Assembly (NCBI GenBank): GCA_039026915.1
Contig: JBCCLJ010000011.1
Location: 1 to 64,000, forward strand
Direction: 5' to 3'
DNA length: 64,000 nucleotides
Source of the DNA: JBCCLJ01 sp039026915
Lineage (GTDB): Bacteria > Acidobacteriota > Thermoanaerobaculia > Multivoradales > Multivoraceae
Position 1 is the first letter of the stretch, and the number at the start of each line of letters is the position of its first letter. The notes below the pieces were generated by a model. That model was not told the origin of the DNA. It made no database searches and worked only from the letters and a program-made list of their open reading frames with translations. The translations under genes and the position numbers were made by a program. This document shows positions 54,151 through 62,082 of this stretch, piece after piece.

Positions 54151-56607
54151 ATGCGAAGAACGACCCCCAGCGTCCTGACTTCTCGAGCTCCGCGGCTCGC
54201 TGTGCCGGTCGCTGCCGTGCTCTTCACCGCGGCGGCATTGGCTCTCGCTTCCGACGACTTCACCTCCTTTCGCGGTGACTTCGGCCGGGGAACCGCGGCT
54301 TCCGCGCCCTTTACCTCGGCTCTGCAGCAGAGCTGGACTCGTCCGATCGGCTCTGCGTACGCCGGCATGGCGATCGCTGGCGATCGCCTGGTGACCGCTG
54401 AAGCGCAGGACGGTCGCGACACGTTGGTCGCGCTCAGCCTGGAGACCGGGGACATGCTCTGGTCGCTCGACCTTGCCGAGGCCTACAAAGGGCACGGCGG
54501 CTCGCAGGACGGCGTCATCGCGACGCCGGCGGTCGATCGCGGTGTGGTCTTTGCCGTCGGCCCCTACGGCCAGGTCGTCGCCGCCAAACTCGACGACGGC
54601 AGCGAGCTGTGGCGTCAGCGCATCGGCGTCGCCGACACCGAGCTGGCTGCCGAGACGCCTTACTACGGCTTTGCTTCCTCGCCGCTGGTGGTCGGAGATC
54701 TGGTCGTGGTGCAGGTAGGGAACCCTGGCGGTGCGGCCGTGGCTCTGCAGCGGGACAGCGGTGAGATTGCCTGGCGGGCGCCGGGCGACGGCGTCTACGC
54801 TCAGTCTCCGATCCTCGGGGGCGGCGCGGACGCTCCTCAGATCCTCGTCGCCAGCAACACGGCGATCACCGGTCTCGACCCGGAAGAAGGCGAAGTGCTC
54901 TGGCGCTACCCCGTCGACGCGAACCGGGCGACTTCGCTTTCGATGTCTCCGATCTACCTGCCCGACGGCTCGATCTACGCCATGGTTTCGGACGACCGGT
55001 CCGTTGTGCTCGAGGTTCCGGCGACCGGGGGTGGGGCCGAGCCGCCGCAGGCCGAGGCAGTGTGGGAGCAGAACGCACTGACGCGCACCTACAGCCCACC
55101 GGCTCTGATCGGCGATCAGCTCGTCGGCTTCACGTCGCGCCTTCTGACGGCCTATTCGGTGGACGATGGAGCGCGACTGTGGCGCTCGCGTGCCCCCGGA
55201 GACGGCTTCTTGCTCGGTCTCGGCGACGCGCAAGCGGTCGTCCTCACGAAAGAGGGCTCGCTGCACCTCGGCGCCGTGAAAGAGGGATGGCAGGAGCAGT
55301 GGTCCCTGCAGGGCGTCTTCGAAGATCTCGTCTGGACGCCGCCGGCCTACGCGAACGGCTCGGTCTATCTGCGCTCGATGACGGAGATCACGCGCTTCGA
55401 CCTGCTGACCGACCGCGTCACCGAGGTGGAGCAGGAAGGTTCGCTGCCGGATCGCCTGAAGAAGCTCGAAGATCGTTCGCCGGCCGGCATTGATGCTTTC
55501 CTGGCCGACGTGCAGACGCCGCTGATCGACGGCGATCGCGCGCTCTTTTTGTGGCGTGGTGAGGCGCAGGACGTTGGCATCGGCGCCGACTTTCTGGGAA
55601 TGCGGCGCGAGGAGGCATTTGCGCGCCTCGCAGACACCGACCTCTGGTGGTACGAGGTCGCGCTCGACCCGGAGTTGGCCTACCACTATCTTCTCTTCGT
55701 CGACTACGAGCCGGCCCTCGATCCCCTCAATCCGCGCAGCGAGTTCAACACGGTTTGGGGCTACAACCTGAACTGGGTCGATCCCGGAATCCCGGCGGTC
55801 GAGATGTCCGTCGTCGAGATGCCGGGGCGAACGGCGCCACCGTCGCACTTGGCGGCGGACGCCGAGGCACCGGCGCAGCGTGGCCGCCTCGACACGGTCG
55901 CCTTCGAGATCGGGCGGGACGATCTGACGGGGCCCAGCATGGGTCCGCCCGAAGGCGTCGACTACGCCCTCGAGCAGCTTGCCAAGCCGAATCAGGTCTG
56001 GCTGCCGCCCGGCTACGACGCAACCGACGATCGCTACCCGGTGGTCTACCTTCTCAAGGGCTCCGGCGCGCTCGACGAGAAGCAGGGTGCCTGGATTCGC
56101 ACGCTCGACCGCCGTGTCGGACGCGACTTTGCGCCGCTCATCGTCGTCTTTCTCGACGGCCCACTGCCTTCGGCTCTGCCGATGTCTGCCATCTTCGAAA
56201 CGATCGACAGCAAGTACCGGACGCTTCCGGATCGCACCTCTCGCGCCCTGATTTCGATGGGCATGGTGAGCTTCGAACCGATCGCCCGCGCCGGAACCGA
56301 GCGAGCCGCCTTCGGCGCCTTCGGCGTGCAGGACTTCTTTGGTTTCGATGAAGAAGTGGGCATGCTGCTCGGCATGGTGCAGCGCAACGACGAGCTGCCT
56401 CTGCGCGGCTATCTCGAGTGGGGACGACAAGGAGCTCGCAGCGAGACGGAAGGCTGGGACATGCGCGCGTGGGGTCAGCAGGTCTACGACGGTCTCGAGG
56501 AGCGTGGTGTTGCTCTCGAGGGTGGTGAGCAGGCTGAGTCGATCGGTTGGATGAGCTGGCGCAATCGCACGCACACGATGCTGGGGTTTCTCTTTCCGCC
56601 GGAGTAG
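54151..56607 (+). CDS. PQQ-propeller fused to an esterase D / enterochelin-esterase-like hydrolase
   Basis: An 818-residue protein with a signal sequence (APRLAVPVAAVLFTAAALALA). Residues about 40-460 are PQQ-like propeller blades (SLETGDMLWSLDLAEAY, KLDDGSELWRQRIG, GLDPEEGEVLWRYPVD, VDDGARLWRSRAPGDG). Residues 480-560 resemble the immunoglobulin-like N-domain of Fes-type esterases (DLWWYEVALDPELAYHYLLF). Residues 600-815 follow the esterase D fold: VWLPPGYDATDDRYPVVYLL, FAPLIVVFLDG, then the nucleophile region SRALISMGMVSFEP and a terminal His in NRTHTMLGFLF. The elbow lacks the usual GxSxGG glycines, so activity is uncertain. The combination is not one I recognise. Confidence 0.75.
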   Translation: MRRTTPSVLTSRAPRLAVPVAAVLFTAAALALASDDFTSFRGDFGRGTAASAPFTSALQQSWTRPIGSAYAGMAIAGDRLVTAEAQDGRDTLVALSLETGDMLWSLDLAEAYKGHGGSQDGVIATPAVDRGVVFAVGPYGQVVAAKLDDGSELWRQRIGVADTELAAETPYYGFASSPLVVGDLVVVQVGNPGGAAVALQRDSGEIAWRAPGDGVYAQSPILGGGADAPQILVASNTAITGLDPEEGEVLWRYPVDANRATSLSMSPIYLPDGSIYAMVSDDRSVVLEVPATGGGAEPPQAEAVWEQNALTRTYSPPALIGDQLVGFTSRLLTAYSVDDGARLWRSRAPGDGFLLGLGDAQAVVLTKEGSLHLGAVKEGWQEQWSLQGVFEDLVWTPPAYANGSVYLRSMTEITRFDLLTDRVTEVEQEGSLPDRLKKLEDRSPAGIDAFLADVQTPLIDGDRALFLWRGEAQDVGIGADFLGMRREEAFARLADTDLWWYEVALDPELAYHYLLFVDYEPALDPLNPRSEFNTVWGYNLNWVDPGIPAVEMSVVEMPGRTAPPSHLAADAEAPAQRGRLDTVAFEIGRDDLTGPSMGPPEGVDYALEQLAKPNQVWLPPGYDATDDRYPVVYLLKGSGALDEKQGAWIRTLDRRVGRDFAPLIVVFLDGPLPSALPMSAIFETIDSKYRTLPDRTSRALISMGMVSFEPIARAGTERAAFGAFGVQDFFGFDEEVGMLLGMVQRNDELPLRGYLEWGRQGARSETEGWDMRAWGQQVYDGLEERGVALEGGEQAESIGWMSWRNRTHTMLGFLFPPE

Positions 56608-56913
56608 GAGAACTTTTCGGTGGCGTGGGCGGTGCCTGGCGGCCTCGTTCTCTGGCGGAACCCAGGCGGGCAGCGGACTTTGGCAGGATTGCCGCTTCGA
56701 CGTGGTGATCCGATCGAAGTCGTCCTGGCTTCTGCAGGGTCCGATCACTCAGAGTCCACCGTCTCTGAGATCCGTCCCCGCTCGATCCGCTCTATGCGCC
56801 ACTAGCGATAAGCTCGGCTTTCCCATGACACGGAAAAGCTACGGATTGCGTGAGAAGGAACAAGGGCCGTGCAAACGGCCTCTCGCTGACCCGAAGGCTT
56901 TTAGGAGGCTCAA
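56608..56913. other. Intergenic region with a GCAA-loop hairpin
   Basis: This 306-base gap between the propeller-esterase and the next gene holds no convincing gene; short open frames here lack ribosome sites and family features. At 56865-56880 GGCCGT-GCAA-ACGGCC forms a perfect six-pair stem with a GNRA tetraloop. It lies 33 bases before the next start and therefore in its probable leader. The remainder has no recognisable signal beyond the AGGAGG ribosome site at about 56902-56907. Confidence 0.4.
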
Positions 56914-57528
56914 ATGAAGAATCTCGCTCTCTGGACGACGATCGCCGTCTCCGCGTTGCTGGTGACGGACATCGCTGAAGCGCAGCGCAAGAAGAACAAA
57001 GAGACACGCAACGAGAACATCCCTCTCGTCTGGACCCCGACGACGGAGCTCGGTGAGCTCGACCCGATCGACCTGACGGGTGTCACCGGCACGGCCATCG
57101 AGATCGGCGAGATCACCGACAGCCGTCGCGAGACGGAGGAGATCGGTCGCAACGTCGAGGACGCTCGGCCCAAGCTGGTGACCACGCCGGACAACGTCGC
57201 CGAGTTCGTTCGCGACAAGGTGGGTGACCTCATGTTCGACATGGGCTTCAAGGTGGTGAAGTCCGATGCGGAGTTCCGGCTCGAGGGCGAGCTGCGCAAG
57301 TTCTACTGCGAAGAAGACAACACGTACGAAGCGGAAACGGTGATGGTCATGAAGTTGATCGACGGCTCGGGGAACGCCGTCTGGGAGTCGCTGATCACCG
57401 GCTCGTCGACCCGCTGGGGGCGCTCGTACAAGGACGAGAACTACTACGAGTCGCTCGCCGACTCGCTGATCGAAGCGACGCATCGCATCGCTTCGTCGGC
57501 CGACTTCCGCCGCGCGCTCAGGAAGTAG
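56914..57528 (+). CDS. Secreted YajG/DUF4136-like protein
   Basis: A 204-residue protein started at an ATG after TTTTAGGAGGCTCAA. The signal is LALWTTIAVSALLVTDIAEA, with no lipobox. The body resembles YajG-type lipoproteins in arrangement: IPLVWTPTTELGELDPIDLTG, EIGEITDSRRETEEIGRN, VAEFVRDKVGDLMFDMGFKVV, and a last part with SLADSLIEATHRIASSADFRRALRK. The family forms an alpha/beta sandwich found in periplasmic envelope proteins of unknown function. It is followed 10 bases later by a phosphoribosyltransferase gene. The assignment to YajG is by pattern only. Confidence 0.65.
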   Translation: MKNLALWTTIAVSALLVTDIAEAQRKKNKETRNENIPLVWTPTTELGELDPIDLTGVTGTAIEIGEITDSRRETEEIGRNVEDARPKLVTTPDNVAEFVRDKVGDLMFDMGFKVVKSDAEFRLEGELRKFYCEEDNTYEAETVMVMKLIDGSGNAVWESLITGSSTRWGRSYKDENYYESLADSLIEATHRIASSADFRRALRK

Positions 57529-57538
57529 CTCGCCGTTG

Positions 57539-58129
57539 ATGGAGAGCTACGACGACGGGAACCGCAAGGGAGTACGGAACTTGAGCTGGGAGGAGTTCGC
57601 CAGGCTCTCCCGCGACCTCGCCGAGACGGTACGGGCCTTCGAGCCCGACGTCATCGTCGGGGTCGCGAAGGCGGGCCTTCTCCCGGCGACCGCGGTGGCT
57701 TGCGCGCTGCGCTGCGAGCTGATTCCCGTACGAATCAGTCGCCGTGTCGATGACGTCGTCGTGCATCGAACGCCGCAGTGGCGCGTCCCGCTGACCGCAG
57801 GCCTTGCCGGCAAGCGCGTTGCCGTCATCGACGAGATGGCTGACACGGGTGAGACGCTGCGCCTCGTCGCCGAGCACACGCGTGAAAACGGCGCGCCCAA
57901 GATTCTGACCTCTGTCTTGGTGCAGCACAGCTGGGCCGATCCAAAGCCGGACTTCGCCGCACTGCATACCGATGAGCTCGTCGTCTTCCCTTGGGACGCG
58001 AAGGTGCTCGTGGATTCGCAGTGGCAGATCCATCCGGAGATCGCCGCGGCGGTGGAGAATCTCGAGAGAGAATCGACTGCGGCGACGACCGAGCTGCGCC
58101 CCTCGGAGCTGCGCCTCGAAGACGACTAG
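57539..58129 (+). CDS. Phosphoribosyltransferase
   Basis: A 196-residue cytoplasmic protein with an ATG at 57539 (a TTG one codon earlier is possible). The type I phosphoribosyltransferase fold is visible: FEPDVIVGVAKAGLLPATAVA, then the PRPP-binding motif in GKRVAVIDEMADTGETLRLV, then VLVQHSWADPKPDFAA and VVFPWDAKV. The motif VIDEMADTGET corresponds to the VVDDVxxTG(x)T loop of hypoxanthine- or xanthine-type enzymes. The spacing to the upstream gene (10 bases) suggests co-transcription. Role: purine salvage or a regulatory PRPP-binding protein. Confidence 0.85.
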   Translation: MESYDDGNRKGVRNLSWEEFARLSRDLAETVRAFEPDVIVGVAKAGLLPATAVACALRCELIPVRISRRVDDVVVHRTPQWRVPLTAGLAGKRVAVIDEMADTGETLRLVAEHTRENGAPKILTSVLVQHSWADPKPDFAALHTDELVVFPWDAKVLVDSQWQIHPEIAAAVENLERESTAATTELRPSELRLEDD

Positions 58130-58184
58130 GCTTCCGCCATTCCGAGCGTGCGGCTGTTCCATCTCCCGATGTTTCGGCGCTGTT

Positions 58185-59360
58185 CTAGCGCATGCGCCCC
58201 AGCTGTCGTTCGAACTGGCTGAGTGCCAGCTCGATGGGAATCGCGAGGCCGATGCCTTCGCTGTCGCGAAGGATTGCCGAGTTGATACCGACGACGCGCC
58301 CGCGATCGTCCACCAAAGGGCCTCCCGAGTTGCCCGGGTTGATCGGTGCATCGGTCTGCAGGACCCGGAAGTCCTCCGGATCTCCGGAGTCGCCGACGTA
58401 GCCGGAGAAGATCCCGGAGGTCACCTTGTGGCGTAGCCCGCGAGGGCTGCCGATCGTGAAGAGCTGCTGCCCGAGCTGGAGGTCGTTGCTCGACGCCGTC
58501 TCCATGGCGGGGCAGCCACTCTCGGGGATCTCGAGAAGCGCCAGGTCGTACTGATCGCTGAGCTGGACGATCTCCAGAGAGTGCTCGGAACCGTCGGCGA
58601 GCACCGCCGTCAACTGGGACCCGTGGCGCAGTCCGAGGATCTGTTGGCGCCGGTCTTCGACCTGTCCTTCGGCTTCGCGCACGCGGTCGATGTCGCGCCC
58701 GACGTAGCGCTCCCAGGCATCCTCGCTGCAGTCGCGGCAGCGCCTTCGAAAGTTCTCCTTCTTGGCGTCGAGCCAGCGGTTCACCTCGACGAGCTGTCGC
58801 TCGGCCTCCCGCAGCTGCGCCTGCATCGCATCTGCGTCGCCGCTGCCGAGAGCAACGACGTGACGGTTCGAGAGGATGCGGCAGCCGCTGCCGAGGAAGA
58901 AGCCAGAGCCGACGGAGGTCGGCGTCTTGATGAACACCGTGGCATTGCGGGCCCGCTCGATGTCGTTGCGTGCCGGCACCTCGGCATCGAGCTGTCGAGC
59001 GATGCGACCGGATCGCCTCGCAGACACCGGAGTCGGCGCAGCGTCCGGCGTTGGAGCGGACTCCGCAGCGGCTGGGGCGGGATCGACCGCCTCGGGCTCG
59101 TCGTCTCCGTCGCTGCCGAAGACCAGCGCGAAGAGTCCGAGGAGGACGACGGCGGCGAACGGAAGGACAAAAGGTGGCAGGTGGCGTTGCCGGGCTGCGG
59201 CAGCTCCGCCGGCTGCGAAGGCGGGCGCCGGAGCCGCCGCGGGCCGTGGGGAGACCTCGGAGGGCGCTTTGCGCAGCGGTGGATTCTCGGCGCACTGGGT
59301 GCACCAGGTCGATCCGTCGGACGTCGGAGTCAGGTCGTTGTCACAGTGTGGGCAGCGCAT
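58185..59360 (-). CDS. Membrane-anchored trypsin-like serine protease with zinc ribbon and coiled-coil insert
   Basis: A 391-residue protein. Residues 1-25 form a zinc ribbon (C3-P-H-C6 and C20-T-Q-C23). A Pro/Ala-rich linker precedes one membrane helix (about 63-82), and a Thr/Pro/Asp-rich linker follows. The protease domain has His167 in SNRHVV, Asp272 in YDLALLEI and Ser345 in NPGNSGGPLV, as in DegP/HtrA-type trypsins. Between His and Asp an insertion (about 174-245) is highly charged and helical (DAMQAQLREAERQLVEVNRW) and has a CxxC pair (Cys208, Cys211). There is no PDZ domain. The ribbon would be cytoplasmic and the protease periplasmic. Confidence 0.85.
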   Translation of the reverse strand: MRCPHCDNDLTPTSDGSTWCTQCAENPPLRKAPSEVSPRPAAAPAPAFAAGGAAAARQRHLPPFVLPFAAVVLLGLFALVFGSDGDDEPEAVDPAPAAAESAPTPDAAPTPVSARRSGRIARQLDAEVPARNDIERARNATVFIKTPTSVGSGFFLGSGCRILSNRHVVALGSGDADAMQAQLREAERQLVEVNRWLDAKKENFRRRCRDCSEDAWERYVGRDIDRVREAEGQVEDRRQQILGLRHGSQLTAVLADGSEHSLEIVQLSDQYDLALLEIPESGCPAMETASSNDLQLGQQLFTIGSPRGLRHKVTSGIFSGYVGDSGDPEDFRVLQTDAPINPGNSGGPLVDDRGRVVGINSAILRDSEGIGLAIPIELALSQFERQLGRMR

Positions 59361-59453
59361 GAGCCAGAACGCAGCAAAAGCGTTGCCAGAGAACGACTTC
59401 CGGGACGAGTCGCGACCCGCGGCTCTGGCGTGACCGCCGTTCGAGGAGCCGAG

Positions 59454-61979
59454 CTACTCCTCGCGCAGAGCCACCATCGGGTCGACGCGCGAGGCCTTGC
59501 GTGCCGGAACGAGCCCAGCGAGGAGCGCCACGGTGCAGAGCAGAACCAGAGAAATCATCAGGACCAACGGGTCGTGACCGTCGAGCTCGAAGAGCAGAGA
59601 TGCCCCCAGCCGACCCAAGCCGAGGGCCCCGACCAAGCCGATGATCGCGCCCGGTACGGTCAGCAGACCGACCTGGCGCAGGATCATGTTGCGGACCTCG
59701 TGCGGGGCCGCACCGAGCGCCATGCGCAGCCCGATCTCGCGCGTACGCTGAGCCACGGCATAAGCGAGGACGCCGTAAAGTCCGACGGCGGCGAGCAGCG
59801 TGGCCAGAACGGCGAAGGCGGTCGTCAGAGTCGTCATCATCCGATCGAGAAAGAGGCTCTGCGTCACCTGCATCTCCATCGTCTGCAGGTTCTCGATCGG
59901 CAGGCTCGGGTCGAGGCCGCCGACCTTCGAGCGCAGCGTCGACAGAAGCTGCTCCGGCTCTGAGCTGCTGCGCACGTAGAAGTTCATGAAGCCGAGCTCC
60001 TGATTCTGCTTGTAGGGCAGATAGAAGAGCGGCGGTACTTCGTCTTTGACCTCCGAGTACTTCGCGTTCTGCACCAGTCCGACGATCTCGAGGTCGTACT
60101 CTTCGCCGCGTCCGATCTGCATCCGCCGGCCGACGGCGGAAGTGCCGAGCTCGAACTTCTTGGCGAAAGCCTCGTTGACGATGACCGCGCCGGGCGCGCC
60201 GGCGACGTCACGCTCGTCGAACTCACGACCGTTGATCAGCGGAATGCCGAGCGTGCTGAAGAACTCGGGTCCGATTTCTGTGTAGTTGGCCTGCGTGTCG
60301 GTGTCTGGATCGTTGGGATATCCCTCGACGGAGACGTTGGAGCCCCAGTTGTTGCCGCTGATCAACGGCACCATCGAGGCACCAACGCCGTCGACACCAG
60401 GAAGCGCCGCGACCTCCTCTTCGATCCGTGCAAAGAGCGCTTGGGAGTCGGAAGGCGAGTAGCCGTTCAGCTCGGGTGACAGGCCGAAGACGGCGAGTCG
60501 GTCGGTCTGCAGGCCTAGGTCGACCTTGCTGACGTTCATCAGGCTCTTCGTGAAGAGCCCGGCCGATGCGAGCAGGGCCATGGAGAGAGCGATCTGCACG
60601 GTCGCCATGCCGGTACGGAAGCGGCTCGCGCCGCGCGACTGCGAGTTGCGCCCGCCGCCGCCCTTGAGGGAGCCGGCGAGGTCGTGGCGGGTCGCATGCA
60701 GCGCGGGGAAGAGTCCGGCGAGACTGGTGAGCAGCACGAGGATCAAGAGGAAGAGCCCCGTCGCGGAGCCGAGCTGAAACTGCAGCATGAGTCCCGCGTC
60801 GTCCGGGAGGAACTGCAGCATCAGGCGAAGGGTGGCGCGAGCGGTCGCGATGCCGAGCAGTCCGCCGATGGATGCGAGCAGGAGAGACTCGGCCATCAGC
60901 TGGCCCACGACCTGGTAGCGATGCGCGCCGATCGACATGCGCAGAGCGATTTCGTTGGCGCGACCCGTTGCCTTGGTCAGCAGCAGGTTTGCAATGTTGG
61001 CGCAGGCGATCAGCAGAACGAAGCCGGTGACGCCGAGCAGCAGCAGCATCGGTGCGCGCGTCTCCTCGATCATCGTGCTCTGGCCCTTCTGACCCGCCTT
61101 GAGGACCAAGGTCTTCTCCGCAAAGCGCTCGAGGTAGTCCTCACTGGCCCCCTGCTGGAGCGGCAGCTCGATCTCTCGAATGATGTTCTGGTACGGAACG
61201 TTGATCGCCGTCTGTGCTTCTTCGAGGCTGACGCCCGGCTTCAGTCGGGCAAAGGCGTAGGCCCAGTAGCTGCGGCGTTCCTCGTAGTCGTCCCAGCCCG
61301 GAATCATGGAGCCGCGCATGCTCAGAGGAACGAAGATCTGCGGGTCGTTGCCGAGCGTGGTTCCGCGAAAGCCGCGAGGTGCGACTCCAACCACCGTCAT
61401 CGCCTGGCCGTTGACCTGAAGGGCTTTGTTGAGGATCGACGGGTCCAGGTCGAACCTCGTGCGCCAGTAGGCATAGCTGAGCACGACGATCGGGTGGCCG
61501 TTCGGCGAAACGTCGTCGCTCGGCTCGAAGAGCCTGCCGGCGGCCGGGTTGAGGCCCAGAACCTGGAAGTAGTTGCCGGTGACGAGTGCGCCTTCGCCGC
61601 TCAGTGTGTTGCCTTCGTAGGCGAGGTTTGCTCCGAACGGGTTGTGCGCCGCGATCCCGGTGAAGGCGTCCTGCTCCTGCTGCAGATCACGCACCATGGC
61701 GTAGCTGAAGACGTCGCGCCCGGCGTTGCCCATCGAGACGGAGCCGGACATGGGGCCCTGGGGCGAGAGGTTGACGAGCTCTCCAGGCGTCTGGACCGGC
61801 AGCGGACGCAAGACCACCGTCTCGAAGATGGAGAAGATCGCGGCGTTCGCGCCGATCCCCAGAGCGAGCGAGAGCGCTGCCACGAGGGTGATCAGGGGAC
61901 TGCGGAGGAGCGAACGAAAGGCAAGGCGCAGATTGAACAAATCGAGATCTCCTGACGAGAAATTGTCGCGCTGGGTCAC
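59454..61979 (-). CDS. MacB-like ABC permease of the ADOP type
   Basis: An 841-residue inner-membrane protein with a GTG start. It has two FtsX/MacB membrane blocks and two large periplasmic domains. The first block starts AFRSLLRSPLITLVAALSLALGIGANAAIFS; the periplasmic part includes GNYFQVLGLNPAAGRLFEP and APRGFRGTTLGNDPQIFVPL; a second GADO-type repeat begins near FRTGMATVQIALSMALLASAG. The last block has REIGLRMALGAAPHEVRNMIL and GLVPARKASRVDPMVALREE. This matches 'acidobacterial duplicated orphan permease' proteins, which occur without an adjacent ATPase. No ATPase gene is next to it here. Its substrate is unknown. Confidence 0.92.
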   Translation of the reverse strand: MTQRDNFSSGDLDLFNLRLAFRSLLRSPLITLVAALSLALGIGANAAIFSIFETVVLRPLPVQTPGELVNLSPQGPMSGSVSMGNAGRDVFSYAMVRDLQQEQDAFTGIAAHNPFGANLAYEGNTLSGEGALVTGNYFQVLGLNPAAGRLFEPSDDVSPNGHPIVVLSYAYWRTRFDLDPSILNKALQVNGQAMTVVGVAPRGFRGTTLGNDPQIFVPLSMRGSMIPGWDDYEERRSYWAYAFARLKPGVSLEEAQTAINVPYQNIIREIELPLQQGASEDYLERFAEKTLVLKAGQKGQSTMIEETRAPMLLLLGVTGFVLLIACANIANLLLTKATGRANEIALRMSIGAHRYQVVGQLMAESLLLASIGGLLGIATARATLRLMLQFLPDDAGLMLQFQLGSATGLFLLILVLLTSLAGLFPALHATRHDLAGSLKGGGGRNSQSRGASRFRTGMATVQIALSMALLASAGLFTKSLMNVSKVDLGLQTDRLAVFGLSPELNGYSPSDSQALFARIEEEVAALPGVDGVGASMVPLISGNNWGSNVSVEGYPNDPDTDTQANYTEIGPEFFSTLGIPLINGREFDERDVAGAPGAVIVNEAFAKKFELGTSAVGRRMQIGRGEEYDLEIVGLVQNAKYSEVKDEVPPLFYLPYKQNQELGFMNFYVRSSSEPEQLLSTLRSKVGGLDPSLPIENLQTMEMQVTQSLFLDRMMTTLTTAFAVLATLLAAVGLYGVLAYAVAQRTREIGLRMALGAAPHEVRNMILRQVGLLTVPGAIIGLVGALGLGRLGASLLFELDGHDPLVLMISLVLLCTVALLAGLVPARKASRVDPMVALREE

Positions 61980-62082
61980 CGTACTTACGTTTCAGTCGAA
62001 AGTTCGTTGCGTCGGGTCTGGAGGTCCAGGCTGGCGTTAAACTTCCAGATCAAGCAACAGAGCCGACCGTGAGGAGACGACC

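Noticed and set aside
54112..56748. An 878-codon minus-strand frame opposite the PQQ-esterase gene
   Set aside because: The plus-strand gene has a signal peptide and clear propeller repeats. The minus frame shows only composition typical of antisense frames.
56702..56917. Small plus-strand gene in the 56608-56913 gap
   Set aside because: No ribosome site, no signal or domain, and it runs through the hairpin and the ribosome site of the next gene.
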